From NCBI GenBank assembly GCA_947441895.1, contig CANEUT010000110.1:1-5658 (forward strand): DNA of 5,658 nucleotides, in the 5' to 3' direction. The position numbers and the translations under genes were made by a program. Source of the DNA: Rickettsiales bacterium. Its GTDB lineage: Bacteria > Pseudomonadota > Alphaproteobacteria > Rickettsiales > UBA3002. Below, in pieces: positions 1 through 5,617 of this stretch; the first letter of the stretch is position 1; each line of letters begins with the position of its first letter. The notes under the pieces were generated by a model, which worked only from the letters and a program-made list of their open reading frames with translations, made no database searches and had not been told where the DNA came from.

Positions 1-56
1 CTCAACATCGGTTAAACACTATTTCTTCGCGTAGTGTCATAGCAATGGCTGAATGG

Positions 57-132
57 TAAAAAGCGAGCCGGGCGAGTGAGCCTTCAGCCAGCGGCAGCTG
101 CGCTAAAATTTTGTCAGGAGACAAATTTTAGC
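57..132 (+). repeat. Structured direct repeat, copy 1 (upstream of thyX)
   Basis: This copy shares a nearly gapless alignment with 1309-1383. In the block 57-89 (TAAAAAGCGAGC to CAGCC) I count one indel and three substitutions against copy 2. A weaker match (TTCGCG, TCAT, CAAT at similar spacing) may extend the unit upstream to position 26. The conserved block is followed by a GC-rich segment with a short possible stem (AGCG 90-93 with CGCT 101-104), then by a long AT-rich hairpin at 102-132. The short stem and the long hairpin share bases 102-104, so they would compete. No reading frame is shared by the copies. It could be a small structured RNA, a palindromic repeat of the REP type, or a non-autonomous mobile element. 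I do not recognise it as a known family. Confidence 0.65.
102..132 (+). other. Long AT-rich hairpin in repeat copy 1
   Basis: The left arm GCTAAAATTTTGTC (102-115) pairs with the right arm GACAAATTTTAGC (120-132) across the loop AGGA. That gives 13 base pairs with one bulged T. No U-tract follows, so it is not a classic intrinsic terminator. It lies about 90 bases upstream of the thyX start and upstream of the likely thyX promoter, so it is probably not part of the thyX leader unless transcription starts further upstream. Confidence 0.75.
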
Positions 133-169
133 TAATCAATATTTCCTCTGAACAACCCACACGCCGCGC

Positions 170-197
170 TTGCCTGATGGGGCCAGTGCGCTAGACT
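170..197 (+). promoter_or_regulatory. Possible sigma-70-like promoter of thyX
   Basis: A -35-like TTGCCT (170-175) and a -10-like TAGACT (192-197) are separated by 16 bases. Transcription would start near 204, leaving a leader of about 20 bases that carries only the ribosome binding site. This is a match by eye to a weak consensus and has not been scored against background. Confidence 0.3.
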
Positions 198-225
198 TGC
201 TTCCACAAAAAATCAGGAGCGTGGG

Positions 226-1161
226 ATGGGTAACGTGGCGGCAATGAACGATTCAAATGCAAACGCGATGGATGAAACCTTCGCCACCAAACGCGCCACC
301 AGCCCCGCGCTGGAAGCTATTCTCTATGATCCCATCAAGGTGCTCGACCACGGGTTTGTGCGGGTGATCGATTACATGGGCGATGATGCCGCCATTGTGC
401 AGGCCGCCCGCGTTTCCTATGGCCGTGGCACCAAACAGGTGAATCAGGATAAGGGCCTTATCAACTATTTGATGCGCCACTGGCATTCCACGCCGTTTGA
501 AATGTGCGAAATTAAATTCCACGTGAAGCTGCCCATTTTTGTGGCGCGGCAGTGGATTCGTCACCGCACCGCCAACGTGAACGAATATTCCGCCCGCTAT
601 TCCATTATGGATAAAGAGTTTTACATTCCCGAGCCAGCGCAGCTGGCACCGCAATCAAAACAAAACCATCAGGGACGCAGCACCGACACGCTGACGCCGG
701 AAGAGTCGGCGCGTGTGCTTGATTTGCTGCGTCGTGATGCCGAGCAAGTGTATGACCATTACGAAGAGATGATGAATGCGGATGCCGCTGGTAATGTGGT
801 GGATGAAAACAAAACCGGTATTGCCCGCGAGCTGGCGCGCATGAACCTGACGCTGAATTATTACACCCAGTGGTATTGGAAAATTGACCTGCATAACCTC
901 ATGCATTTCCTCATGCTGCGGGCCGATAGCCACGCGCAATATGAAATTCGCGTCTATGCCGATGCCATGCTGGATGTGGTGAAAAAATGGGTGCCCTTCG
1001 CGTTCGATGCGTTTGAAGAGCACCGGCTGCATGGCACGCGTCTGTCGCGCACGGGCCTTGGGGTGGTGAAGCGCATGCTGGCCGGGGAACAAGTGACGCA
1101 AGAAACCAGTGGCCTTACCAAGCGTGAGTGGGACGAGCTATCGCTACTTCTGGCGAAGTAG
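226..1161 (+). CDS. thyX: Flavin-dependent thymidylate synthase ThyX
   Basis: ThyX methylates dUMP to dTMP using methylene-tetrahydrofolate as carbon donor and FAD/NADPH as reductant, and works in the cytoplasm as a tetramer; it replaces ThyA in many bacteria. The signature RHRTANVNEYSARYS is at residues 112-126, preceded by FVARQWI. Further family blocks are STPFEMCEIKF (88-98), ARELARMNL (200-208), WYWKIDLHNLMHFL (216-229) and LRADSHAQYEIR (231-242), which contain the usual FAD- and dUMP-binding residues. The Asn at 117, where many ThyX have Ser, is as I recall usual in alphaproteobacteria. At 311 residues it is longer than the 220-250 of short ThyX; a polar N-terminal extension of about 30 residues accounts for part of this. 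The ATG at 226 is chosen because AGGAG (215-219) lies 6 bases upstream; Met7 (244) and Met15 (268) lack such a site. The gene is flanked by two direct repeats. Confidence 0.96.
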   Translation: MGNVAAMNDSNANAMDETFATKRATSPALEAILYDPIKVLDHGFVRVIDYMGDDAAIVQAARVSYGRGTKQVNQDKGLINYLMRHWHSTPFEMCEIKFHVKLPIFVARQWIRHRTANVNEYSARYSIMDKEFYIPEPAQLAPQSKQNHQGRSTDTLTPEESARVLDLLRRDAEQVYDHYEEMMNADAAGNVVDENKTGIARELARMNLTLNYYTQWYWKIDLHNLMHFLMLRADSHAQYEIRVYADAMLDVVKKWVPFAFDAFEEHRLHGTRLSRTGLGVVKRMLAGEQVTQETSGLTKREWDELSLLLAK

Positions 1162-1195
1162 CGAATCGGTTTGGTTGCGCCCAGCTCGGTTTCCT

Positions 1196-1260
1196 AACCT
1201 CGCTATAGCGCGCGCCTTCGGCGGCTCATGGCTGACTCGGCCTACTGGCCTCGTTGTAAC
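1196..1260. repeat. Cluster of short GC-rich palindromes after thyX
   Basis: The segment holds the perfect 10-base palindrome CGCTATAGCG (1201-1210), a CGCC-TTC-GGCG mini-hairpin (1213-1223) and two GGCC boxes (1239-1242 and 1247-1250). No gene or clear terminator with a U-tract is seen between the thyX stop and position 1300. Short pieces (CCTTCG, GCGGCTC, CATGG) recur in the same order with gaps near 2452-2475, and CCTTCGGCG recurs near 5573. This may be a degraded palindromic intergenic repeat, but the similarity is short and gapped. Confidence 0.3.
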
Positions 1261-1308
1261 CCTCATGCGCTAAGCGGTTCGCGCCAACTCATTCAATCGT
1301 TTGTAAGA

Positions 1309-1383
1309 TAAAAACGAGCAGGGCGAGTGTGCCTACAGCCCGCACTGCGGCGTAATTACTTGGTTAGCAGACCAAGTGATTAC
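1309..1383 (+). repeat. Structured direct repeat, copy 2 (downstream of thyX)
   Basis: This is the second copy of the element at 57-132, in the same orientation. The block 1309-1340 (TAAAAACGAGC to CAGCC) is the best conserved part. It is followed by a small hairpin CCGC-ACT-GCGG (1340-1350) and a long hairpin at 1352-1383. Upstream similarity may reach 1278. The unit begins about 150 bases after the thyX stop and ends about 70 bases before the ATG of the small exported protein, so it could lie in that gene's leader. The stem sequences of the long hairpins differ between copies although both pair. Confidence 0.65.
1352..1383 (+). other. Long hairpin in repeat copy 2
   Basis: The left arm GTAATTACTTGGT (1352-1364) pairs with the right arm ACCAAGTGATTAC (1371-1383) over the loop TAGCAG. 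All 13 positions pair if one G-U wobble is allowed. No U-tract follows. The loop-proximal part resembles copy 1 (TTG, then AG-x-AGAC, then AA), while the base of the stem is different in sequence. Confidence 0.75.
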
Positions 1384-1400
1384 AAAGGAAAGAATATATT

Positions 1401-1434
1401 GCACCGCAACAAAAAGCTCGACTTTTTGCAGTGC
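1401..1434 (+). other. Imperfect hairpin just upstream of the small exported gene
   Basis: The arms GCACCGCAACAAAAAG (1401-1416) and CTTTTTGCAGTGC (1422-1434) pair over the loop CTCGA. The inner AAAAAG/CTTTTT stem is perfect; the outer GCAC/GTGC part needs one mismatch and a three-base bulge. It ends 19 bases before the ATG at 1454, where it could affect translation or mark an attenuator, but it is AT-rich and weak. Confidence 0.4.
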
Positions 1435-1453
1435 AGCATATATAAAGAAGGGC

Positions 1454-1822
1454 ATGAAACGTGCCCTGTGCAGTTTGGTAATGATGGCGGCCATGCCGGC
1501 TTGGGCGCAACAAGCCCAGCAACCCACGGTTATTCAAAACTATTTGCAGCAAGAAACCGGCTATCCGCCCCCGCAAACCTATGCCGCGCCACAACAAGCT
1601 TACGCGCCACAGCCAACGTTGCAGCCACAGCCAAATGTTGTTCAGCGCTATCTGCAACAAGAAGCGGGTTATGCGCCAGCGCCGGTTCAGCCTCAGCCCG
1701 CGCCGCAACCCAACTATCCTTATAATACAGCCTATGACCCTGCGCCGCAAGCCTATGTGCCGCCCGCCAGCAGCAGCAATAGCAATGAAATTAACGGCGG
1801 TGTGCGCGGCATGAATTTTTAG
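1454..1822 (+). CDS. Small exported Gln/Pro-rich protein with a duplicated YLQQE motif
   Basis: I do not recognise the family. The 122-residue product starts with a typical signal peptide: MKR, a hydrophobic stretch at residues 4-15, and a likely cleavage after AWA (16-18). The mature part is rich in Gln, Pro, Tyr and Ala and probably has little fixed structure. It contains two copies of the unit P-x-V-(I/V)-Q-(N/R)-Y-L-Q-Q-E-(T/A)-G-Y (residues 24-37 and 60-73), each followed by a Pro/Gln/Tyr linker. The C-terminus is Ser/Asn-rich and ends GGVRGMNF. There is no Cys after the signal peptide, so it is not a lipoprotein; a periplasmic or cell-surface location is inferred. The reading frame is open from 1376 (GTG), but that start lies inside a hairpin and would bury the signal peptide; ATG 1454 follows AGAAGG (1446-1451), with an unusually short spacing. 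A repeat copy lies just upstream. Confidence 0.7.
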   Translation: MKRALCSLVMMAAMPAWAQQAQQPTVIQNYLQQETGYPPPQTYAAPQQAYAPQPTLQPQPNVVQRYLQQEAGYAPAPVQPQPAPQPNYPYNTAYDPAPQAYVPPASSSNSNEINGGVRGMNF

Positions 1823-1924
1823 GGACGCCATTTCCTTAGTATTGCCTACCAGCGCCTAAAGAAACCGCTTGTCATTGGTATCGATTTCCTTGAAAAGCAG
1901 TGGCGATTTCTTGGGGAGACACAC

Positions 1925-2425
1925 ATGGAAAAATTCATTGAACGCGGATTATTTGCCAGCCGTTGGTTGTTGGCGCCGTTTTACATTGGGTTGGTGGGGT
2001 CGTTGGTGGCGCTGCTTATTAGCTTCGCCAAAGAAATCGTGCATTTATTTGCCAATATTACTGCCATTGCCTCGCAAGATGCTATTTTGGCCTGTCTGGC
2101 ATTGATTGATATTTCACTCGCCGCCAATCTGGTGATTATTGTGGTGTTTTCGGGCTACGAGAATTTCGTTTCCAAAATGGATGTGGCCAACCACGAAGAT
2201 GCCCCCAGCTGGAAGGGCAAGGTGGATTTCACCGGCCTGAAAATTAAGCTGATTGCTTCCATTGTGGCGATTTCGGGAATTCACCTGCTAAAGGTGTTCA
2301 TGGACATTAAAAAATATACCGAGCAAGAAATTTACTGGATGGTGATTATCCACGTGGTGTTTGTGGTCTCGGGTGTCATGCTGGCGCTGATGGATTATCT
2401 GGTGCAGAAGAGTAAGAAGTCTTAG
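1925..2425 (+). CDS. yqhA: YqhA/UPF0114 family inner membrane protein
   Basis: The 166-residue protein matches the UPF0114 family as I remember E. coli YqhA: an N-terminal MEKFIERGLFASRWLLAP (residues 1-18), the block FSGYENFVSKMD (75-86), then ASIVAISGIHLLKVFMD (111-127) and a C-terminal IIHVVFV segment (141-147). Four hydrophobic segments are visible at about 15-36, 52-76, 107-126 and 137-158, with a charged loop at 85-105 and a Lys-rich tail. The biochemical role of the family is not established, so none is given here. GGAG (1915-1918) lies 6 bases before the ATG. The 102-base gap after the preceding gene shows no clear promoter or terminator, so the two may be cotranscribed. It converges with mrp across a hairpin. 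Confidence 0.87.
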   Translation: MEKFIERGLFASRWLLAPFYIGLVGSLVALLISFAKEIVHLFANITAIASQDAILACLALIDISLAANLVIIVVFSGYENFVSKMDVANHEDAPSWKGKVDFTGLKIKLIASIVAISGIHLLKVFMDIKKYTEQEIYWMVIIHVVFVVSGVMLALMDYLVQKSKKS

Positions 2426-2429
2426 TTTG

Positions 2430-2447
2430 TTGGGGGCGAACCCCCAA
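2430..2447. terminator. Hairpin between convergent yqhA and mrp
   Basis: TTGGGGG (2430-2436) pairs with CCCCCAA (2441-2447) around a four-base loop, giving 7 base pairs. The loop reads CGAA on the plus strand and TTCG on the minus strand, so the mrp transcript would carry a stable UUCG-type loop. The hairpin sits 5 bases after the yqhA stop and about 33 bases beyond the mrp stop, which fits a shared bidirectional terminator. Neither strand has a U-tract after the stem, so it may act as a transcript end-protecting structure or need Rho. Confidence 0.55.
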
Positions 2448-2479
2448 ACCCCTTCGCTATCGCGGCTCGCCATGGAAGG

Positions 2480-3286
2480 CTACGCGATTACTCCACAGAG
2501 GCTTAGGGCAATCTCTTTATAGATACCTGCCGCTTCCGAATTACCCTGTTCGGCGATGAAGTTTTTGCCGGCATCGGCGCATAAACCAATGGCGGGGTCG
2601 AGCGGTAATTGGCCAAGAACAGAAACATTATATTTTTCAGCAAGTTTTTGGCCGCCGCCACTTCCGAACACAGGCTTTTTGCCGATTGTTTCGATATCGT
2701 AATAGCTCATATTTTCGGCCACCCCAATCAAAGGAATGCCCAATTTTCCAAAGGCGATGGCGCATTTATCGGCATCGATGACGGCGGCCTTTTGGGGGGT
2801 GGTGACCAGCAGCATGCCATCGATTTTTGCATTCTGGGCGAGGCTGATGGTGACATCACCCGTACCGGGCGGAAGGTCGATGAGCAGTATATCGAGCGGT
2901 GCAGATTCATCGCCCCATTTCACCAGACGCAGAAACTGCACCAGGGTTTTGGTAATCATGGGCGCGCGCAGCACGGCGGCCTCATCGCCAATCACCAACG
3001 CCATCGACATGGCGCGAATGCCATGCGCCACCGGTGGAATCATCATGTTGTCGATAACTTCAGGCTTGAGATACGTGTCGAGCCCCAGCATGAGGGGAAT
3101 GGAGGGCCCATAAATATCGGCATCCAGAATGCCAACGCGTTTGCCCATGGCCGTCAGCGCATGCGCAAGGTTGACCGTAACGGTGGATTTGCCAACCCCA
3201 CCCTTGCCCGACGCCACCGCAATGATGCGTTTTACATGCGCGATGGGGGCGTGATTAACACTGGGTGATGGGCGAGGTTGATGCAT
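2480..3286 (-). CDS. mrp: Mrp/ApbC-type P-loop ATPase, Fe-S cluster carrier, short form
   Basis: Mrp/ApbC/Nbp35 proteins are cytoplasmic, dimeric deviant-Walker ATPases that carry Fe-S clusters to target apoproteins. The 268-residue product has the signature P-loop GKGGVGKST (residues 27-35, with the extra Lys28 and Walker Lys33), DADIYGPS (55-62) and LLIDLPPGTGD (134-144), then ENMSYY (191-196) and a GSGGG loop (208-212). Two parts are unusual. There is no N-terminal MIP18/DUF59 domain of about 90 residues; only a short Pro-rich tail precedes the P-loop. The CxxC expected shortly after ENMSY is replaced by DIET, and the only cysteines are 175, 236 and 264. CxxC loss is, as I recall, common in alphaproteobacterial Mrp. 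ATG 3286 is the only ATG, GTG or TTG start between the in-frame upstream stop and the P-loop; no clear ribosome binding site precedes it. It is divergent from hflK, with a 74-base gap. Confidence 0.92.
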   Translation of the reverse strand: MHQPRPSPSVNHAPIAHVKRIIAVASGKGGVGKSTVTVNLAHALTAMGKRVGILDADIYGPSIPLMLGLDTYLKPEVIDNMMIPPVAHGIRAMSMALVIGDEAAVLRAPMITKTLVQFLRLVKWGDESAPLDILLIDLPPGTGDVTISLAQNAKIDGMLLVTTPQKAAVIDADKCAIAFGKLGIPLIGVAENMSYYDIETIGKKPVFGSGGGQKLAEKYNVSVLGQLPLDPAIGLCADAGKNFIAEQGNSEAAGIYKEIALSLCGVIA

Positions 3287-3300
3287 GCGATGCGTATAGC

Positions 3301-3329
3301 TTGCCGAATTGATTTGTGCACCCTATATG
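3301..3329 (+). promoter_or_regulatory. Possible promoter of hflKC in the mrp-hflK divergent region
   Basis: TTGCCG (3301-3306) and TATATG (3324-3329) are separated by 17 bases, the preferred sigma-70 spacing. Transcription would start near 3336, leaving about 25 bases before the hflK ATG with its ribosome binding site. The mrp promoter must lie in or near the same 74 bases on the other strand, but I could not pick convincing boxes for it. Shared control of the two directions is possible. Confidence 0.4.
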
Positions 3330-3360
3330 TGAGCCAACATTTCTCGCACAAGGAAATTTT

Positions 3361-4563
3361 ATGTCAGAGATTAAAGGCCCATGGGGTCGTGGCAGCCGCC
3401 CAACCGGCGGTGGAAACAATGGCAGTGGCCGACCGCCTGAAAACAATAATCCGCTGGAAAAAGCACTGCGCGAGGCGCAGCAGAAATGGCGCGGCCATGT
3501 GGGCGGCGGCAATAGCGGCAACGATTTTAATGAGCGTAAGGCCATTGGGCTTATTCTTTCGGCCCTGCTGTTGCTTTGGGTTGCGTCGGGCGTTTACCGT
3601 GTGAACTCCGACGAGCTGGGCGTGGTGATGCGCTTTGGTAAATATCAGCGCACGGCGCCGCCGGGCCTGAATTACCATCTGCCGTTTCCGGTAGAGCAGG
3701 TGATTATTCCATCGGTGACCACGGTGAATAAGGTGGAAATTGGCTATCGCGGTAATGGCGGCGCCGAGAACCCCAATGTGCGTGTGGCCCGCATGTCGCT
3801 TGCCAGCAAGTCCGATGCTTCAAACCAGAACCCCGAAGGGCTGATGCTGACGGGCGACCGCAACATTGTGGATATCGATTTTGAAGTGCAGTGGAAAATC
3901 GACAGTGCCAACCCACAAAAATTCCTGTTCAACATGCGTGACCCGGCGGGCAATGTGCGCGCCGTGGCCGAAAGCGCCATGCGCGAGGTAATTGGCCGCA
4001 GCAAGCTGGATGATGTGCTGACCGGTGCCCAAAGCCAAATTGCCGAAGACACCAAAACCCTGATGCAGCAAATGTTCGATGATTACGATGCGGGGATTGA
4101 AATCATCGCCGTCAACCTAAGCCGCCCTGATGTGCCACAGCCGGTCATTGGTGAATTTCAAGACGTAAAACGCGCCGAGCAAGATAAGCAAACGGCTGAA
4201 TCGGTTGCGGAAGGCTATCGCAATGAAATTCTGCCGCGCGCGAAAGGGGATGCCGCCAAAATGCTGGAAGATGCCCAGGCCTATAAGTCGCGGGTGATTG
4301 CCGATGCCGAGGGTGATGCCTCGCGCTTTAAGCAAATTTACACGCAATATGCGCAGGCCAAAGACGTCACTAAAAAGCGCATGTATTTGGAAACCATGGA
4401 AACCGTGCTGCGCGGCATGCCGAAAGTGATTGTCGATAATAGCGGCAAAAACGGTGCGTTGCCGGTACTGCCACTGAATATTCCGGCGGCACAGCCACAG
4501 CCGCTAACGCGCAGTGCTCCCGCGGTGAGCGTTGCCCCCGCCACCACCACCACCGGTCAGTAG
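3361..4563 (+). CDS. hflK: HflK, SPFH-domain subunit of the FtsH modulator HflKC
   Basis: HflK and HflC form a large cage-like assembly in the inner membrane, facing the periplasm, around the protease FtsH and limit its access to substrates. The 400-residue protein has the family's Gly/Pro/Asn-rich cytoplasmic N-terminus (1-55, MSEIKGPWGRG), one membrane helix (61-79) and an SPFH domain starting VNSDELGVVMRFGKY (81-95). LMLTGDRNIVDIDFEVQWKI is at 161-180 and the coiled-coil region is near 268-340 (FQDVKRAEQDKQTAE, LPRAKGDAAKML). The segment 131-158, before LMLTGD, looks longer and more Asn/Ser-rich than I expect. The C-terminus is a disordered Pro/Ala/Thr tail. ATG 3361 is used because AGGAA (3351-3355) lies 5 bases upstream and the MSEIKGPWG start fits the family; the upstream GTG 3316 overlaps the promoter. 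hflC follows 11 bases later. Confidence 0.96.
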   Translation: MSEIKGPWGRGSRPTGGGNNGSGRPPENNNPLEKALREAQQKWRGHVGGGNSGNDFNERKAIGLILSALLLLWVASGVYRVNSDELGVVMRFGKYQRTAPPGLNYHLPFPVEQVIIPSVTTVNKVEIGYRGNGGAENPNVRVARMSLASKSDASNQNPEGLMLTGDRNIVDIDFEVQWKIDSANPQKFLFNMRDPAGNVRAVAESAMREVIGRSKLDDVLTGAQSQIAEDTKTLMQQMFDDYDAGIEIIAVNLSRPDVPQPVIGEFQDVKRAEQDKQTAESVAEGYRNEILPRAKGDAAKMLEDAQAYKSRVIADAEGDASRFKQIYTQYAQAKDVTKKRMYLETMETVLRGMPKVIVDNSGKNGALPVLPLNIPAAQPQPLTRSAPAVSVAPATTTTGQ

Positions 4564-4574
4564 GAGTTTAAGAC

Positions 4575-5501
4575 ATGCAAATGCTATTCGTAAAACTGGC
4601 GGCGGGTTTAGTGGCGGCGTTGGTGCTGTTGTCATCCACCTTGTTTATTTTGCCGCAAACGCAGCAAGCGTTGATTTTGCAATTTGGTGAAATTAAGCGC
4701 GTGGTGAAAAAGCCGGGGCTGCATGCTAAGCTGCCCTTCATTCAAAGCGTGATGGTGTTTGATAAACGCATTCTGGAATTTGAGGCACAGCCAGCCGAAT
4801 TCATCACTAAAAACCGCGAGACCGATGTGGATGAGCGCGTGGTGATTGATGCCTTCGTGCGTTACCGCATTGTCGATCCGGTGCAGTTTTACCAATCGGT
4901 GAAGAACGAATCGAACCTGAATAATCGCTTAAACAGCATTGTGCTTTCCAGCATGCGTCGGGTGCTGGCCGCCCATTCGCTGAATGATCTGCTTTCCACG
5001 GAACGCGGAAAAATTATGCAGCAAATTAAGGCCAACGTGAACGCGCAGGCCAATGGCACACCGGGCGTGGCCGTGCAGGAATCTAGCGCCGGCAGTGGTA
5101 AAAACGTGCAGGGCTTCGGGGTGGAGGTGGTGGATTTGCGCATTGTGCGCGCCGATTTGCCGGGCGATATTTCGCAATCGACCTATGAACGCATGCGTAA
5201 AAACTTCACCAAAGAAGCGCAGCGCTTCCGCGCAGAAGGTGAGGAACAGGCCACCCAAATTCGCGCCATGGCCGAACGTGAACGCACCGAGCTGTTGGCC
5301 CAAGCGCGCAAAACATCGGAAGTAACGCGCGGTGAGGGCGATGCCATTGCGTCGAGAACCTATGCCGATGCGTTTGGCCGCGATCCAGAATTTTTCAAAT
5401 TCTATCGCTCCATGCAGGCTTACCGCGCCACGCTGAACGCGGGTGATACGACCATGGTGCTAAGCCCCGACAGCGGCTTCCTCAAGGAATTGAATCAGTG
5501 A
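4575..5501 (+). CDS. hflC: HflC, SPFH-domain partner of HflK
   Basis: This is the second subunit of the HflKC complex that regulates FtsH-dependent proteolysis of membrane proteins. The 308-residue protein has an N-terminal membrane helix (7-26), an SPFH domain (27 to about 200, with VVIDAFVRYRIVDPVQFY at 89-106), VEVVDLRIVRADLP (183-196), and a charged helical region (203-258) with AEGEEQATQIRAMAERERTELL at 220-241. It ends with the family block YADAFGRDPEFFKFYRSMQAYR (263-284). A Gly/Ser-rich stretch at 159-178 interrupts the expected run into VEVVDLRI; E. coli HflC also has extra sequence here, so it is a variable loop. AGGAG (4562-4566) overlaps the hflK stop codon and sits 8 bases before the ATG, which indicates translational coupling in one operon. 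Its own stop overlaps a possible GTG start at 5498. Confidence 0.96.
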   Translation: MQMLFVKLAAGLVAALVLLSSTLFILPQTQQALILQFGEIKRVVKKPGLHAKLPFIQSVMVFDKRILEFEAQPAEFITKNRETDVDERVVIDAFVRYRIVDPVQFYQSVKNESNLNNRLNSIVLSSMRRVLAAHSLNDLLSTERGKIMQQIKANVNAQANGTPGVAVQESSAGSGKNVQGFGVEVVDLRIVRADLPGDISQSTYERMRKNFTKEAQRFRAEGEEQATQIRAMAERERTELLAQARKTSEVTRGEGDAIASRTYADAFGRDPEFFKFYRSMQAYRATLNAGDTTMVLSPDSGFLKELNQ

Positions 5502-5617
5502 AGTCATTTCTAGGGCCAATGGCGTTGTCATTTTTGTGCTCAGTCAGTTTCCCCGTCCTTCGACGGGGCAGGCCTTCGGCGCCGCTACGCACCAACCCTA
5601 CGCGCAAAAATTCCTAG
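5498..5617 (+). pseudogene. Short ORF overlapping the hflC stop, possible broken or very small exported product
   Basis: A GTG at 5498 overlaps the hflC stop as GTGA, and AAGGAA (5484-5489) sits 8 bases upstream, a good arrangement for coupled initiation. The 39-residue product begins like a signal peptide (MKSFLGPMALSFLCSVSFP) and then turns into a basic, low-complexity stretch (LRRGRPSAPLRTN) exactly where the palindromes at 5551-5583 begin, and stops at TAG 5615-5617. The adjacent +2 frame stays open through the same region to 5640 and encodes HQPYAQKFLALASYK at its end. In many alphaproteobacteria a small membrane protein (DUF2065) and a DegP-type exported protease follow hflC, so this could be the start of such a gene interrupted by a palindromic insertion. 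It could equally be a real tiny gene or chance. Evidence is limited to the start site and the hydrophobic N-terminus. Confidence 0.35.
5551..5568. terminator. Perfect GC-rich hairpin after hflC
   Basis: CCCCGTC (5551-5557) pairs with GACGGGG (5562-5568) over the loop CTTC, 7 perfect base pairs. It is followed at once by GCCTTCGGC (5572-5580) and GGCGCC (5578-5583), which add further self-complementarity. There is no U-tract, so a role as intrinsic terminator of hflKC is uncertain; it may instead be part of a palindromic repeat family. Confidence 0.45.

Noticed and set aside
16..37. ACACTA/TAGTGT 6-bp hairpin near the window start as a terminator
   Set aside because: The stem is short and AT-rich, the loop is 10 bases, and there is no U-tract.
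1..225. tRNA, riboswitch or CRISPR in the leader region
   Set aside because: No cloverleaf with a T-loop signature, no recognised riboswitch core and no array of short spaced repeats; the two repeat copies are 1.25 kb apart.
1376..1453. Upstream GTG start (1376) that would lengthen the small exported protein by 26 residues
   Set aside because: The start lies within the right arm of the repeat hairpin, has no ribosome binding site, and would place a Cys/Thr-rich stretch before an otherwise normal signal peptide.
1364..1831. Long open frame on the minus strand opposite the small exported gene
   Set aside because: Its Arg/Leu/Trp-rich translation mirrors the Gln/Pro/Ala codons of the plus strand; the plus frame has a signal peptide and an internal repeat, which supports it instead.
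1869..2105. TTG-started frame overlapping the start of yqhA
   Set aside because: Out of frame with the conserved yqhA protein, with no ribosome binding site and no domain.
2609..3268. Long open frame opposite mrp (219 codons, plus strand)
   Set aside because: It is the antisense shadow of a clearly conserved mrp gene, is rich in His/Asn/Arg as such shadows are, and has no recognisable motif.
3316..3360. Upstream GTG start for hflK, adding 15 residues
   Set aside because: It overlaps the likely promoter and has no ribosome binding site; ATG 3361 has AGGAA at good spacing and gives the typical HflK N-terminus.
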